Source: Micromonospora sediminicola (GTDB taxonomy: Bacteria > Actinomycetota > Actinomycetes > Mycobacteriales > Micromonosporaceae). Taken from it: a DNA stretch of 64,000 nt. Below the pieces are notes generated by a model that ran no database searches, was not told the origin of the DNA, and saw only the letters and a list, made by a program, of their open reading frames with translations. The first letter of the stretch is position 1; every line of letters starts with the position of its first letter. The position numbers were made by a program, and so were the translations under genes. Positions 1 through 9,032 of this stretch are shown piece after piece. The stretch spans positions 3,920,501 through 3,984,500 of the forward strand of contig NZ_FLRH01000003.1 of assembly GCF_900089585.1 (NCBI RefSeq), written 5' to 3'.

Positions 1-444
1 ATGGCGCCGGAGACCGCGTACGTCACCGGCGGCAGCGTCACCTACGGCTCGATCTGGGGCGCGTACCTGCCGATCGTGAAGAAGTACGCGGACAACGGCC
101 GGCTCTGGTGGCTGAACATGCAGTACTACAACGGCTCGATGTACGGCTGCGCCGGCGACTCGTACCCGGCCGGCACCGTGGCCGGTTTCGTGGCCCAGAC
201 CAACTGCCTCGACGCCGGCCTGGTCGTGCAGGGCACCACCATCCGGGTGCCGCTGGACCGGCAGGTCCCCGGGCTGCCCGCGCAGACCGGCGCCGGCGGC
301 GGCTACCTGAGCCCGGCCCTGGTGGGCCAGGCGTGGAACACCTACCAGGGCCGGCTCAAGGGGCTGATGACCTGGTCGATCAACTGGGACGGCTCGAAGG
401 GCTGGACGTTCGGCGACAACGTCCGCGCGCTGCAGGGCCGCTGA
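1..444 (+). CDS. Secreted chitinase, glycoside hydrolase family 18 (3' part only)
   Basis: The last 147 residues of an enzyme hydrolysing beta-1,4-N-acetylglucosamine polymers; the gene is cut by the window edge, so the ATG at base 1 is an internal Met. The stretch MAPET, then WWLNMQYYNGS and GLMTWSINWD match the last beta strands of the GH18 TIM barrel of Streptomyces-type chitinases, including the substrate-contacting MQYYN loop and the terminal Trp of the barrel. The DxxDxDxE catalytic motif, signal peptide and any carbohydrate-binding module would lie upstream, outside the window. Translation stops at 442-444, just before a strong hairpin. Family assignment is firm; substrate range cannot be judged from this fragment. 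Confidence 0.85.
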   Translation: MAPETAYVTGGSVTYGSIWGAYLPIVKKYADNGRLWWLNMQYYNGSMYGCAGDSYPAGTVAGFVAQTNCLDAGLVVQGTTIRVPLDRQVPGLPAQTGAGGGYLSPALVGQAWNTYQGRLKGLMTWSINWDGSKGWTFGDNVRALQGR

Positions 445-451
445 GACGCGA

Positions 452-485
452 CGCGGGGCCCCGTCGACCCCGACGGGGCCCCGCG
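452..485. terminator. Bidirectional hairpin terminator
   Basis: Perfect 15-base arms at 452-466 and 471-485 enclose a 4-base loop (ACCC). The hairpin sits between the convergent chitinase and peptidase genes, eight bases after the chitinase stop. There is no T-run, as is usual in high-GC actinobacteria. Confidence 0.8.
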
Positions 486-494
486 CGCGGGAGG

Positions 495-1964
495 TCAGCC
501 GACGGCGATCTTCTTCGGCGTGGTCTTCGAGTCCAGCCAGGCGTTGATCAGCTTGGTGAAGTCGCGGCCGGTCTGCTTGTTGACGAAGGCGATGAACGAC
601 GCCCGGTCCTGCTGGGTGTTGCGCTGGTCCTGCACCCAGGCGCGGGCCAGGGCGAAGAACGCCTTGTCGCCCAGCTCGCGGTGGATCTCGCGGAGCATGG
701 CCGCCGGGCAGAGGTAGACGTTGCCCTCGGCGAACCGCTTCGGGTCGGGCCGGCCGGGCGGGCCGAGCTTCTTGCGCAGGACGGCGTCGCCCTCGCGCAG
801 GTACCGGTCCAGGCTGGCCTCGCTGAGCTTCAGCGTCTCCTGGGTGTAGAGGTCCTGGGCGTACTTCGCCCAGCCCTCGTTCAACCACAGGTCGGTCCAG
901 GTGGTCGGCGTGATCGAGTTGCCGAACCACTGGTGGGTGTACTCGTGCAGCAGGTCGCTGCCCCAGCGGTCACGGCGGGCCTTCGTGTTCTCGATCTCGC
1001 GGCCCATCGTGATCATCTGCTGGGTCTCCATACCCGACGCCGAGTCCACCACCACACCGCCGGAGGGGAACGGGTACGGGCCGAACTTCTTCTCCAGCCA
1101 CGCCAGGTACTGCGGGGACTTCTTCAGGTACGGCAGCAGCTTGTCGTCGGCGCCCTTGCGGTACCAGAAGGTCAGCGGCACGCCGCGCGGGCCCGTGGCG
1201 GTCAGCTTCTGGTACTTCCCGACCGCGAGCGTGGTCAGGTAGGTCGCCACCGGGTCGGCGCTGCGGTAGGTGAACGTGGTGCCGGACTGCCCCGCGGGGG
1301 TGCCGCTGGCGATCGCGGACCAGCCCGCCGGCACGGTCACCCGGATGTCGTAGAGCGCCTCGTCGGACGGCTGGTCGTTCGCCGGGTACCAGGTGAACGC
1401 GCCGAACGGCTCCTGCATGGTCCAGAGGCCGCCCTCCTTGGTGAGGGTGAGACCCAGGGCCTCGGTGTCCTTGCGGTGCGACGGCATCGGCGTCGTCCGC
1501 GGCCTGCCGTGGTAGGTCACCACCAACGTCACCGGCTTGTCCGCGACCACCGGGGCGGACACGGTCAGCTTCTCCTTCGCCACCGCCCCGGGAACCGTCG
1601 CGCCGTCCAGCGTCACGCCGTCGAGCTGGTAGGGCATGAAGTCGAGGACCAGGTTCGACGCGTCCTTCACCGGCCGGATCCGCAGGGTGGCGGTGCCGGT
1701 GAGGGTGGTGCTCGACGGGGCCCACTCCAGGGCCAGGTCGTAGTGCAGGACGTCCACCGCGTCGGTGCCCCGGGCGGGATAGACCGGGTCGGCCACCGGG
1801 GTGGAACGCCCGGCCTGCCAGGCGGTGTAGTCGACGGCGGCGACGGTCGGGCTCGGCGTGGCGGCGGGGGCGGACGGGGTCGCGGCCGGGGCGGCGGGAT
1901 CGGTGGTGCACCCGGCGACGAGCAGCGGTCCGAGGAGCAGGATCAGGGGTACGGGGCGGCGCAT
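495..1964 (-). CDS. M1-family zinc metallopeptidase, lipoprotein
   Basis: A 489-residue aminopeptidase-like enzyme expected on the outer face of the membrane. The N-terminus is a lipoprotein signal with lipobox LVAGC (Cys19), followed by an Ala/Pro/Thr-rich tether to about residue 45. An M1 N-terminal beta domain follows. The zinc site is complete: HEYTH at 340-344 and the third ligand Glu in NEGW at 363, 19 residues after the second His. The M1 substrate motif GxMEN appears as GMETQ, so N-terminal amine recognition may differ slightly. The family's C-terminal helical domain is short. A TATGGT -10 box ends 6 bases before the ATG, suggesting a leaderless transcript. It diverges from sthA. Physiological substrate unknown. 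Confidence 0.9.
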   Translation of the reverse strand: MRRPVPLILLLGPLLVAGCTTDPAAPAATPSAPAATPSPTVAAVDYTAWQAGRSTPVADPVYPARGTDAVDVLHYDLALEWAPSSTTLTGTATLRIRPVKDASNLVLDFMPYQLDGVTLDGATVPGAVAKEKLTVSAPVVADKPVTLVVTYHGRPRTTPMPSHRKDTEALGLTLTKEGGLWTMQEPFGAFTWYPANDQPSDEALYDIRVTVPAGWSAIASGTPAGQSGTTFTYRSADPVATYLTTLAVGKYQKLTATGPRGVPLTFWYRKGADDKLLPYLKKSPQYLAWLEKKFGPYPFPSGGVVVDSASGMETQQMITMGREIENTKARRDRWGSDLLHEYTHQWFGNSITPTTWTDLWLNEGWAKYAQDLYTQETLKLSEASLDRYLREGDAVLRKKLGPPGRPDPKRFAEGNVYLCPAAMLREIHRELGDKAFFALARAWVQDQRNTQQDRASFIAFVNKQTGRDFTKLINAWLDSKTTPKKIAVG

Positions 1965-1970
1965 CAGCGC

Positions 1971-1976
1971 ACCATA
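1971..1976 (-). promoter_or_regulatory. Leaderless -10 box of the M1 peptidase gene
   Basis: On the minus strand TATGGT (5/6 to TATAAT) is followed by 6 bases and then the ATG at 1964, placing the transcript start at or beside the start codon. Confidence 0.45.
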
Positions 1977-2047
1977 CGGCAGTGATCCACTTCCGTGGGG
2001 GCGTCGCCGGCTGGCGCCCGGCCGGACATCCTGCGACGCTGGCAGTC

Positions 2048-3451
2048 GTGTACGACTACGACCTGCTGGTGCTGGGCTCAGGACCGAGTGGACAGAAGGC
2101 GGCGATCGCCGCGGCCAAGCTGGGCCGGCGGGTCGCCATCGTCGACCGCCGCGACATGCTCGGCGGCGTCTGCATCAACACCGGCACCGTGCCGTCCAAG
2201 ACGCTGCGCGAGGCCGTCCTCTACCTGACCGGGCTCAGCCAGCGTGACCTCTACGGCAGCAGCTACCGGGTCAAGGAGGACATCACCGTCGCCGACCTGG
2301 CCGCCCGCACCCAGCACGTGATCACCCGGCAGACCGACGTCATCCGCAACCAACTGGCCCGCAACCGGGTCGCGATGATCACCGGCACGGGCCGGTTCGC
2401 CGACCCGCACGCGGTCTGGGTCGACGCCGGCTCCGGCCGGGAGACCCGGGTCAGCTTCGACAAGGCGGTCATCGCCGCCGGCACCCGGCCGGCCCGCCCG
2501 GACAGCGTCGACTTCGACGACCGGACGATCGTCGACTCCGACGGCGTCATCAACCTCCAGGCCGTGCCCCGCAGCATGGTCGTGGTCGGCGCCGGCGTGA
2601 TCGGGATGGAGTACGCGTCGCTGTTCGCCGCGCTCGGCACCAAGGTGACGGTGGTGGAACGCCGCGAGCGGATGCTCGACTTCTGCGACGAGGAGATCGT
2701 CGAGTCGCTCAAGTACCACCTGCGCGACCTGTCGGTGACCTTCCGCTTCGGCGAGGAGGTGGCCGCCGTGGAGAAGCACCGCACCGCCGCGCTCTGCGTC
2801 CTGCGCAGTGGCAAGAAGATCGTGGCCGACACGGTGATGTACTCCGCCGGACGGCAGGGGCAGACCGACGACCTGGCGCTGGAGGCGGCCGGTCTCACCG
2901 CCGACCACCGGGGCCGCATCCAGGTCGACGCCAACTACCGCACCGCGGTCGACACCATCTACGCCGTCGGTGACGTGATCGGCTTCCCGGCGCTGGCGTC
3001 GACCTCGATGGAGCAGGGCCGGCTGGCCGCGCAGCACGCCTGCGGCGAGCCGGCGCGCACCATGTCGGAGCTGCAACCGATCGGCATCTACACCATCCCG
3101 GAGATCAGCTTCGTCGGGAAGACCGAGGACGAGCTGACCGAGGCGTCCACCCCGTTCGAGGTCGGCATCGCCCGCTACCGGGAACTGGCCCGGGGGCAGA
3201 TCGTCGGCGACTCCTACGGCATGTTGAAGCTGCTCGTCTCGCCGGAGGACGGGCGGCTGCTCGGGGTGCACGTCTTCGGGACCGGCGCCACCGAGATCGT
3301 CCACATCGGGCAGGCCGTGATGGGTTGCGGTGGCACCGTCGACTACCTGCTCGACGCGGTGTTCAACTACCCGACGCTGGCCGAGGCGTACAAGGTGGCG
3401 GCGCTGGACGCGGCCAACAAGATCCGCAACATCACCCGGATCGACGGCTGA
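2048..3451 (+). CDS. sthA: Soluble Si-specific NAD(P)+ transhydrogenase
   Basis: A cytoplasmic flavoprotein of the disulfide-reductase fold that transfers hydride between NADPH and NAD+. With the GTG at 2048 the protein is 467 residues, the usual length, beginning MYDYDLLVLGSGPSGQ with the FAD-binding GxGxxG at residues 10-15. A longer reading from 1982 adds 22 non-conserved residues and is less likely. The active-site loop reads CINTGT (42-47): the second redox cysteine of lipoamide dehydrogenases is Thr, as in SthA, so there is no redox disulfide. A second GAGVIG dinucleotide fold lies near residue 180 and the FAD-contacting AVGDVIG near 310. It stands alone between divergent and unrelated genes. 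Confidence 0.93.
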   Translation: MYDYDLLVLGSGPSGQKAAIAAAKLGRRVAIVDRRDMLGGVCINTGTVPSKTLREAVLYLTGLSQRDLYGSSYRVKEDITVADLAARTQHVITRQTDVIRNQLARNRVAMITGTGRFADPHAVWVDAGSGRETRVSFDKAVIAAGTRPARPDSVDFDDRTIVDSDGVINLQAVPRSMVVVGAGVIGMEYASLFAALGTKVTVVERRERMLDFCDEEIVESLKYHLRDLSVTFRFGEEVAAVEKHRTAALCVLRSGKKIVADTVMYSAGRQGQTDDLALEAAGLTADHRGRIQVDANYRTAVDTIYAVGDVIGFPALASTSMEQGRLAAQHACGEPARTMSELQPIGIYTIPEISFVGKTEDELTEASTPFEVGIARYRELARGQIVGDSYGMLKLLVSPEDGRLLGVHVFGTGATEIVHIGQAVMGCGGTVDYLLDAVFNYPTLAEAYKVAALDAANKIRNITRIDG

Positions 3452-3512
3452 CCTCTCGCTCAGGTGTTGGCCACGGTCGCGACGGTCGGCGCCGGCGCCC
3501 ACCGCGCGCGCG

Positions 3513-3518
3513 GATAAT
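3513..3518 (+). promoter_or_regulatory. Leaderless -10 box of the methyltransferase gene
   Basis: GATAAT (5/6 to consensus) ends 7 bases before the ATG at 3526. No -35 box is evident. Confidence 0.5.
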
Positions 3519-3525
3519 CATCGAC

Positions 3526-4152
3526 ATGAGCGTCCGATACGACGAGGTTCTCGACCCGCTGCGCCAGGCGTACGACGCTCGCGCGGCCTGGCGCGACGGG
3601 CTGACCAAGGAACCGTGGAAGGTGGCGGAGCGTCAGGCGTTCCGGGATCGTCTGGCATCAGGTGCGCGGCTGCTGGAGGTCGGCGCGGGCACCGGGCAGG
3701 ACAGCGTCTTCTTCCACAAGGAGGGCCTTCACGTGGTCGCGGCCGACCTGTCGCCGGTGATGGTCGAGCACTGCCGGGCCAAGGGCATCGAGGCCCACGT
3801 GATGGACTTTCTGCACCTGGACTTCCCGCCCGGCTCCTTCGACGCGGTATTCGCGATGAACTGCCTGCTGCATGTGCCCAACCACGACCTACCCGCGGTT
3901 CTGGTCGCCATCCGGGCCGTCCTGCGTCCCGGTGGCCTCTTCTTCGTCGGGGTGTACGGCGGTGGCGAGAGCACCGAGGGTCCCATCGAGGCAGACCAGC
4001 ACGTGCCGCCGCGCTTCTTCTCGTGGCGAACTGACGAACAGCTGCTCGGCTCTGCCGCCGCCGCGCGCTTCGACGTGGTGGACTTCCATCCGGTCGACAC
4101 CGGTCGCGACCGCTTCCAGTCGTTGACCCTGCGACGCCCCAGCGACGACTGA
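3526..4152 (+). CDS. Class I SAM-dependent methyltransferase
   Basis: A 208-residue cytoplasmic methyltransferase of the Methyltransf_11/25 type. Motif I, EVGAGTGQD, is at residues 51-59. The acidic end of strand beta2 (VVAADLSPVMVEHC), motif II around FDAVFAMNCLLHVP and the post-II VLRPGGLFFVG strand follow in order. Length and organisation match small-molecule methyltransferases of actinobacteria. The start is set by a GATAAT box that ends 7 bases upstream; longer in-frame readings run back into sthA. No neighbour suggests a substrate. Confidence 0.85.
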   Translation: MSVRYDEVLDPLRQAYDARAAWRDGLTKEPWKVAERQAFRDRLASGARLLEVGAGTGQDSVFFHKEGLHVVAADLSPVMVEHCRAKGIEAHVMDFLHLDFPPGSFDAVFAMNCLLHVPNHDLPAVLVAIRAVLRPGGLFFVGVYGGGESTEGPIEADQHVPPRFFSWRTDEQLLGSAAAARFDVVDFHPVDTGRDRFQSLTLRRPSDD

Positions 4153-4304
4153 GACCCCGCGGGGGACCACGCCTCGACACCCGCCCCACGATCACGGCCT
4201 CGCCGATCTTGGACGTGTGGCGCCTCGGATGTCTGTCACGTGGCCTTGTTCACGTGCCACCACGCCACGATCGAGGGAGCACGTGCACGTCCGGCCAGGC
4301 CGGG
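4153..4304. other. Intergenic spacer, no gene seen
   Basis: 152 bases between the convergent methyltransferase and gamma-glutamyltransferase genes. It contains the short palindrome CCCCGCGGGG (4155-4164), a possible weak terminator core. It also contains GCCGATCTTGG at 4202, an 11-base word that recurs at 47529 beside another intergenic boundary. No convincing ORF or RNA was seen. Confidence 0.5.
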
Positions 4305-6095
4305 TCAGCGGCCGGTGGCGTAGCCCTGGGCGCCCCGGGGGTTGGCGGCGGCCGAGAGGACGCCGGTACGGGGGTCGCGGGCGACGGCGCACAGGCGACC
4401 CAGGCTCCACGGGTCGGACCGGCGCACCGTGTGGCCCCGGGCGCCCAGCGCCGCGAGCACGTCCGGGTCGAGACGGTCCTCGACCACCAGCACGCCCGGC
4501 TCCACCTCACGCGGGTAGAACGACGCGGGCAGGCTCGTGGTGTGCCACGCCGGCGCGTCGATAGCCTCCTGCAGCTCCTGCCCGCCGACCAGGTGGCGCA
4601 GCAGGAACAGCAGCTGCCACTGGTCCTGCTGGTCGCCGCCGGGCGTGCCGCAGGCCAGGACCGGCTCGCCGTCGCGCAGCACCAGGGTCGGGCTCAACGT
4701 GGTACGCGGGCGCCGGCCCGGCGTCAGCGTCGAGGCGAGCCCCTCCTCCAGCCAGCACATCTGCAACCGGCTGCCCAGCGGGAAGCCCAGTTCGGGGATG
4801 GTGGGCGAACTCTGCAGCCAGCCGCCGCTCGGGGTGGCCGAGATGATGTTGCCCCACCGGTCGACCACGTCGACGTGGCACGTGTCGCCGCGGGTCACGC
4901 CGTCGGCGCGGACGGTGGGTTCGCCGGTGCTCGGGTCCTGCGGGCCGGCCCGCCGGGCGCTGTCGGCGTTCAGGTGTGCCGGCAGCCGGGGCGGCGCGCC
5001 GGCCGGGCTGCCGGGACGCAGCGCGGTCGAGGCCCGGGCACCGATCAGCGCGGCCCGCTCACGGGAGTACGCCGGAGACAGCAGCGTCGCCGCCGGCGCC
5101 CCGCCGGTGTCGCCGTACCAGGCCTCGCGGTCGGCGAAGGCGAGCTTCAGCGCCTCGGCCTGGGCGTGGATCCCGTCCACGGTGGACGGATCGAGCGCCC
5201 GGGGATCGTCGAGCGCGTCCAGCACCGACAGCGTCTGCAGCAGCACCGGGCCCTGGCCCCAGAACCCGGTCTTGGCCACCGTGTGACCGCGCCAGTCGAG
5301 CCTGACCGGCTCCTCCCAGGTCGCCGACCAGCCGGCCAGGTCGGCGCCGGTGACCAGGCCGGCGTGCGACCGGCCGCTGGAGTCGCGGAACGGCAGCCGG
5401 CTGAACCGGTCGATCGCCTCGGCGACGAACCCCTCGCGCCAGGCCCGCCGGGCCGCCTCGATCTGCGCCTCCCGGTCCGCGCCGGCCGCGCCGGCGGCGT
5501 CGACGAGGCGGCGCAGCGTCCGCGCGTACGCCGGGTTGGTGACCATCTCCCCCGCCGCCGGCGCCCGGCCGTGCCGCAGCCACAGCTCGGCGGAGGTCGG
5601 CCAGTGCTCGGTGAACAGCGACCGGACCCGCTCGACGGTCTGCCCGGCCGCGCCCACGAGCGGATGGCCGGCGGCGGCGTAGCCGATCGCCGGCTCCAGC
5701 ACCTCGGCCAGGGACCGGGTGCCGTGGTCACGCAGCAACAGCAGCCACGCGTCCACCGCGCCGGGCACCACGGCGGCGAGCGGGCCGGAACCGGGGACGA
5801 GGTCCAGCCCGAGCGAGCGGAAGTGCGCGACGGTCGCGCCGGCCGGGGCCGGGCCCTGACCGCAGAGCACCCGCGGGGTCGGGTCGTCCGCGGTCGCCAG
5901 GATCGCCGGCACCTCGCCGGCCGGGCCGTTGAGGTGCGGCTCGACCACGTGCAGCACGAAGCCGGCGGCGACCGCCGCGTCGAAGGCGTTCCCGCCCCGC
6001 TCCAGCACGCCCATCGCGGACTGACTGGCCAGCCAGTGCGTCGAGGAGACCATGCCGAAGGTGCCGCGCAGCGTCGGCCGGGTGGTGAAGGTCAT
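4305..6095 (-). CDS. Gamma-glutamyltransferase-family hydrolase (cytosolic type)
   Basis: A 596-residue Ntn-hydrolase proenzyme related to gamma-glutamyltranspeptidase, which cleaves gamma-glutamyl bonds as in glutathione. The conserved autoprocessing and catalytic Thr is at about residue 405 in GDTCHVDVVDRWGN, matching the family T-x-H-x-x-V-x-D-x-x-G-N signature, so the small subunit would be about 190 residues. The N-terminal GGNAFDAAVAAGFVLHVVEPH segment is typical of the large subunit. No signal peptide is visible when the ATG at 6093-6095 is used, so a cytoplasmic enzyme of the YwrD-like branch is likely. It is the last gene of a six-gene leftward unit, 11 bases behind an ABC transporter ATPase, so it probably acts on peptides brought in by that importer. 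Confidence 0.85.
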   Translation of the reverse strand: MTFTTRPTLRGTFGMVSSTHWLASQSAMGVLERGGNAFDAAVAAGFVLHVVEPHLNGPAGEVPAILATADDPTPRVLCGQGPAPAGATVAHFRSLGLDLVPGSGPLAAVVPGAVDAWLLLLRDHGTRSLAEVLEPAIGYAAAGHPLVGAAGQTVERVRSLFTEHWPTSAELWLRHGRAPAAGEMVTNPAYARTLRRLVDAAGAAGADREAQIEAARRAWREGFVAEAIDRFSRLPFRDSSGRSHAGLVTGADLAGWSATWEEPVRLDWRGHTVAKTGFWGQGPVLLQTLSVLDALDDPRALDPSTVDGIHAQAEALKLAFADREAWYGDTGGAPAATLLSPAYSRERAALIGARASTALRPGSPAGAPPRLPAHLNADSARRAGPQDPSTGEPTVRADGVTRGDTCHVDVVDRWGNIISATPSGGWLQSSPTIPELGFPLGSRLQMCWLEEGLASTLTPGRRPRTTLSPTLVLRDGEPVLACGTPGGDQQDQWQLLFLLRHLVGGQELQEAIDAPAWHTTSLPASFYPREVEPGVLVVEDRLDPDVLAALGARGHTVRRSDPWSLGRLCAVARDPRTGVLSAAANPRGAQGYATGR

Positions 6096-6106
6096 CGCCG
6101 CCGAGC

Positions 6107-7123
6107 CTACGCCGCCGGCACGTCTTCGCGCGCCGGGCCGCCGTCGCGGTCCGGCTCGCCGTCGAGCGGGAACAGGCAGGCGGCCCGGTGGTCGGGACCG
6201 ACCTCGGCCAGCGCCGGGTCGGTGCGGGCGCACTCGTCGCGGGCCCGGGGGCAGCGGGTACGGAAGCGGCACCCGGTCGGCGGGTCCACCGGGCTGGGGA
6301 TGTCGCCGGTGAGCACGATGCGCCGGCGCTCCCGCTCCACCCGGGGATCGGCCACCGGCACCGCCGACAGCAACGCCGCCGTGTAGGGGTGCGCCGGCTG
6401 CCGGTAGATCCGCTCCGGCGGGCCGGTCTCGACGATGCGACCCAGGTACATCACGGCGATCCGGTCGCTCATGTGCTCGACGGCGGCCAGGTCGTGGGCG
6501 ATGAACAGGTAGGTCAGCCCGAGGTCGCGTTGCAGGTGCCGCAGCAGGTTCATGATCTGCGCCTGCACGCTCAGGTCCAGCGAGGCGATCGGCTCGTCCA
6601 GGACGATCAGGTCCGGCTCGCCGGCCAGCGCCCGGGCCATCCCGACCCGCTGCCGCTGGCCGCCGGACAGCTCGTGCGGATGCCGGTCGGCCGTGTCGGC
6701 GCGCAGGCCGACCAGGTCCAGCAGCTCGGCCACCCGGGCCCGGCGGGCGGCGGCGGACGCGGCCAGCCGATGCACGGTCAACGGTTCGGCGATGCTGTCG
6801 CCGACGGTGCGGCGTGGGTCGAGGGACGCCTGCGGGTCCTGGAACACCATGGCCACGTGGCGGCGCATGCCGCGCAGGCGGCGCCGGGACCAGCGGGTCA
6901 CGTCCGCGCCGGCCACCCGGACCCGGCCGGAGGTCGGCTCGACCAGGCGCAGCAGCGCCAGGCCGGCGGTGGACTTGCCGCTGCCCGACTCGCCGACCAG
7001 GCCGAGCGTCTCCCCCCGGCGGACGGCCAGGGTGACGCCGTCCACCGCCCGCACCACACCGGCCCGGGTCGGGAAGTGCACCGCCAGGTCGTCCAGCTCG
7101 GCCACCACGTCCGCGGCTGTCAT
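6107..7123 (-). CDS. Oligopeptide ABC transporter ATP-binding protein (DppF/OppF type)
   Basis: A 338-residue cytoplasmic ATPase energising the peptide importer. Walker A GESGSGKST is at residues 44-52; the ABC signature HELSGGQRQR and Walker B DLIVLDEP are intact. The C-terminal oligopeptide-transporter extension carries the Cys-rich GCRFRTRCPRARDEC motif. The ATG overlaps the stop of the DppD-type gene in an ATGA, so the two ATPases are translationally coupled and likely form the usual heterodimer. Solute specificity is not set by this subunit. Confidence 0.92.
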   Translation of the reverse strand: MTAADVVAELDDLAVHFPTRAGVVRAVDGVTLAVRRGETLGLVGESGSGKSTAGLALLRLVEPTSGRVRVAGADVTRWSRRRLRGMRRHVAMVFQDPQASLDPRRTVGDSIAEPLTVHRLAASAAARRARVAELLDLVGLRADTADRHPHELSGGQRQRVGMARALAGEPDLIVLDEPIASLDLSVQAQIMNLLRHLQRDLGLTYLFIAHDLAAVEHMSDRIAVMYLGRIVETGPPERIYRQPAHPYTAALLSAVPVADPRVERERRRIVLTGDIPSPVDPPTGCRFRTRCPRARDECARTDPALAEVGPDHRAACLFPLDGEPDRDGGPAREDVPAA

Positions 7124-8154
7124 GGGGTCTCTCCCGGATAGAAGGTGCGGACGGTGTGCCCGTCGCCGACCGGCGTCAACGGGGGCAGCTCGTGCTCGCA
7201 CCGGGGGTCGGCGCGCACCGGGCAGCGCGGCCAGAACGCGCAGCCCGCTGGCAGGTCGAGCGGGCTCGGCGGCGCGCCGGGGATGGCCACCAGGTCCTCG
7301 CCCCGGCGGGACGGGTCCGGCCGGGCCGCGAGCAGCGCCCGGGTGTACGGGTGGGTGGGCGTGTCGAAGACCGCGTCGACCGGGCCCTGCTCGACGATCC
7401 GCCCGCCGTACATGACCGCGACGGTGTCGGCGATGCCGGCGACCACGCCCAGGTCGTGGGTGACCCAGACGACCGCCGTGCCCAGCCGCCGTTGCAGGTC
7501 GGCGACCAGCTCGACGATCTGCGCCTGGGTGGTGACGTCGAGCGCGGTGGTCGGCTCGTCGGCGATGAGCAGGTCCGGCTCGCAGGCCAGCGCCATGGCG
7601 ATGACGACGCGCTGGCGCATGCCGCCGGAGAACTGGTGCGGGTAGGCGTCGACGCGCTGCGCGGCCGACGGGATGCCGACCAGGTCGAGCAGCTCCACCG
7701 CCCGGTCCCGGGCGGCCCGGCGGGTCAGCCCGAGGTGCGCCTCGGCCGCCTCGGTGACCTGCCGCCCCACCGGCAGCACCGGGTTGAGCGAGGTCATCGG
7801 ATCCTGGAAGACGAACCCGACGTGCCGGCCGCGCAGCTGGCGACGGCGGTCCTCGGGCAGCGCGGTCAGCTCGCTGTCGAGCAGCCGTACCCGGCCGGTG
7901 ACCGTGGCGGCGCGCGGCGCGAGACCGGTGGCGGCGAGCAGCGTCATGCTCTTGCCGCTGCCGGACTCGCCGACCAGCGCGAACGTCTCCCCGGCGCGGA
8001 CCTGCCAGGACACCCCGGCCACGGCGTGCGCCGGACCGCGGCGGGTGCCGACGGTGACGGTGAGGTCCTCCACGGACAGCACGGGCCGGTCGCTCGCGCG
8101 GCGCTGGCTCGGCACGCTCTCCCGGCGCTCGCTCCGCTCGGTGCGGTCGCTCAT
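7120..8154 (-). CDS. Oligopeptide ABC transporter ATP-binding protein (DppD/OppD type)
   Basis: A 344-residue ATPase, partner of the downstream DppF-type subunit. It has Walker A GESGSGKS, signature QFSGGMRQR, Walker B DLLIADEPTTALD and the C-terminal oligopeptide motif CAFWPRCPVRADPRC. The first 25 residues are a charged extension rich in Arg and Ser that the family does not conserve. Its ATG at 8152-8154 overlaps the permease stop by ATGA, and its own stop overlaps the next start, so the middle of the operon is tightly coupled. The QFSGGM signature against LSGGQ in its partner is typical of the D-type subunit. Confidence 0.92.
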   Translation of the reverse strand: MSDRTERSERRESVPSQRRASDRPVLSVEDLTVTVGTRRGPAHAVAGVSWQVRAGETFALVGESGSGKSMTLLAATGLAPRAATVTGRVRLLDSELTALPEDRRRQLRGRHVGFVFQDPMTSLNPVLPVGRQVTEAAEAHLGLTRRAARDRAVELLDLVGIPSAAQRVDAYPHQFSGGMRQRVVIAMALACEPDLLIADEPTTALDVTTQAQIVELVADLQRRLGTAVVWVTHDLGVVAGIADTVAVMYGGRIVEQGPVDAVFDTPTHPYTRALLAARPDPSRRGEDLVAIPGAPPSPLDLPAGCAFWPRCPVRADPRCEHELPPLTPVGDGHTVRTFYPGETP

Positions 8155-9032
8155 GGGGTGCTCCTGCGGGCCTCGGCGAGGGTGAGCTGGCGCGGGTCGA
8201 GCACGTCCCGCAGCGCGTCGCCGACCAGGTTGAAGGCGAGCACGGTCAGGAAGATCGCCGCGCCGGGGAACACGCCCAGCCACCAGGCGTCGGTGACGAA
8301 GCCACGACCGTCGAAGAGCATCCGGCCCCAGGCCGGCGCCGGCGGTTGGATGCCGAGGCCGAGGAAGGAGAGCGCGGCCTCGGAGAGGATCGCGAACGCC
8401 AGCGACAGCGACGTCTGCACGATCAGCGGCGCGGCGATGTTCGGCAGCACGTGCCGGCGCATGATCCGCAGGTCGGACGCGCCGATGGAGACGGCGGCGC
8501 GGACGAAGACCTGCTCGCGGACGGAGAGCACGCCGGCGCGGGTGATCCGGGCGAAGATGGGCGTGTAGACCACGCCGATGGCGACCATGGCGGTGAGCAG
8601 GCCGGGGCCGAGCACCGCCACGATGGCCACCGCCAGCAGCAGCACCGGGAACGCGAACAGCACGTCCATGGCGCGCATCAGCACGCTGTCCAGCCAGCCC
8701 CGGTAGTAGCCGGCGAACAGCCCGAGCGTCACGCCGGCGACCAGCGCGATGCCGACGCTGACCACGCCGACCTCCAGCGAGACGCGGGCCGCGACGAGCA
8801 CCCGGCTGAGCACGTCGCGGCCCAGCTCGTCGGTGCCGAACGGGTGCGCCCCGCTGGGCGGGCGCAGCATCTGGTCCACGTCGACGTCGTTGACGCCCGA
8901 GGGCGCCAGCCACGGCCCGGCCACGCCCACCACGACCAGCACCAGCAGCACGACCGTGCCACCGACGGCCAGCGGGTCGCGCCGCAGCGCCTCCAGCACC
9001 CGGCGTCCGGTGCTCTCCGACACGGCGCTCAC
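8151..9032 (-). CDS. Oligopeptide ABC transporter permease (DppC type)
   Basis: A 293-residue inner-membrane subunit. A first membrane helix (about residues 23-43, VVLLVLVVVGVAGPWLAP) precedes the PFGTDELGRDVLSR motif that marks DppC/OppC proteins. The BPD_transp_1 domain follows, with further hydrophobic segments and the EAA loop (EAALSFLGLGIQPP) that docks on the ATPase. GTG at 9030-9032 is chosen because it overlaps the DppB stop as GTGA; a second GTG nine bases further in is possible. Confidence 0.92.
   Translation of the reverse strand: MSAVSESTGRRVLEALRRDPLAVGGTVVLLVLVVVGVAGPWLAPSGVNDVDVDQMLRPPSGAHPFGTDELGRDVLSRVLVAARVSLEVGVVSVGIALVAGVTLGLFAGYYRGWLDSVLMRAMDVLFAFPVLLLAVAIVAVLGPGLLTAMVAIGVVYTPIFARITRAGVLSVREQVFVRAAVSIGASDLRIMRRHVLPNIAAPLIVQTSLSLAFAILSEAALSFLGLGIQPPAPAWGRMLFDGRGFVTDAWWLGVFPGAAIFLTVLAFNLVGDALRDVLDPRQLTLAEARRSTP

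Noticed and set aside
108..1985. A 625-codon open frame opposite the M1 peptidase
   Set aside because: Arg/Gly-rich translation with no domain; the minus strand encodes HExxH and a lipobox.
4209..6386. A 725-codon open frame opposite the gamma-glutamyltransferase gene
   Set aside because: Low-complexity Arg/Gly/Ala-rich translation; the minus strand carries a complete Ntn-hydrolase signature.
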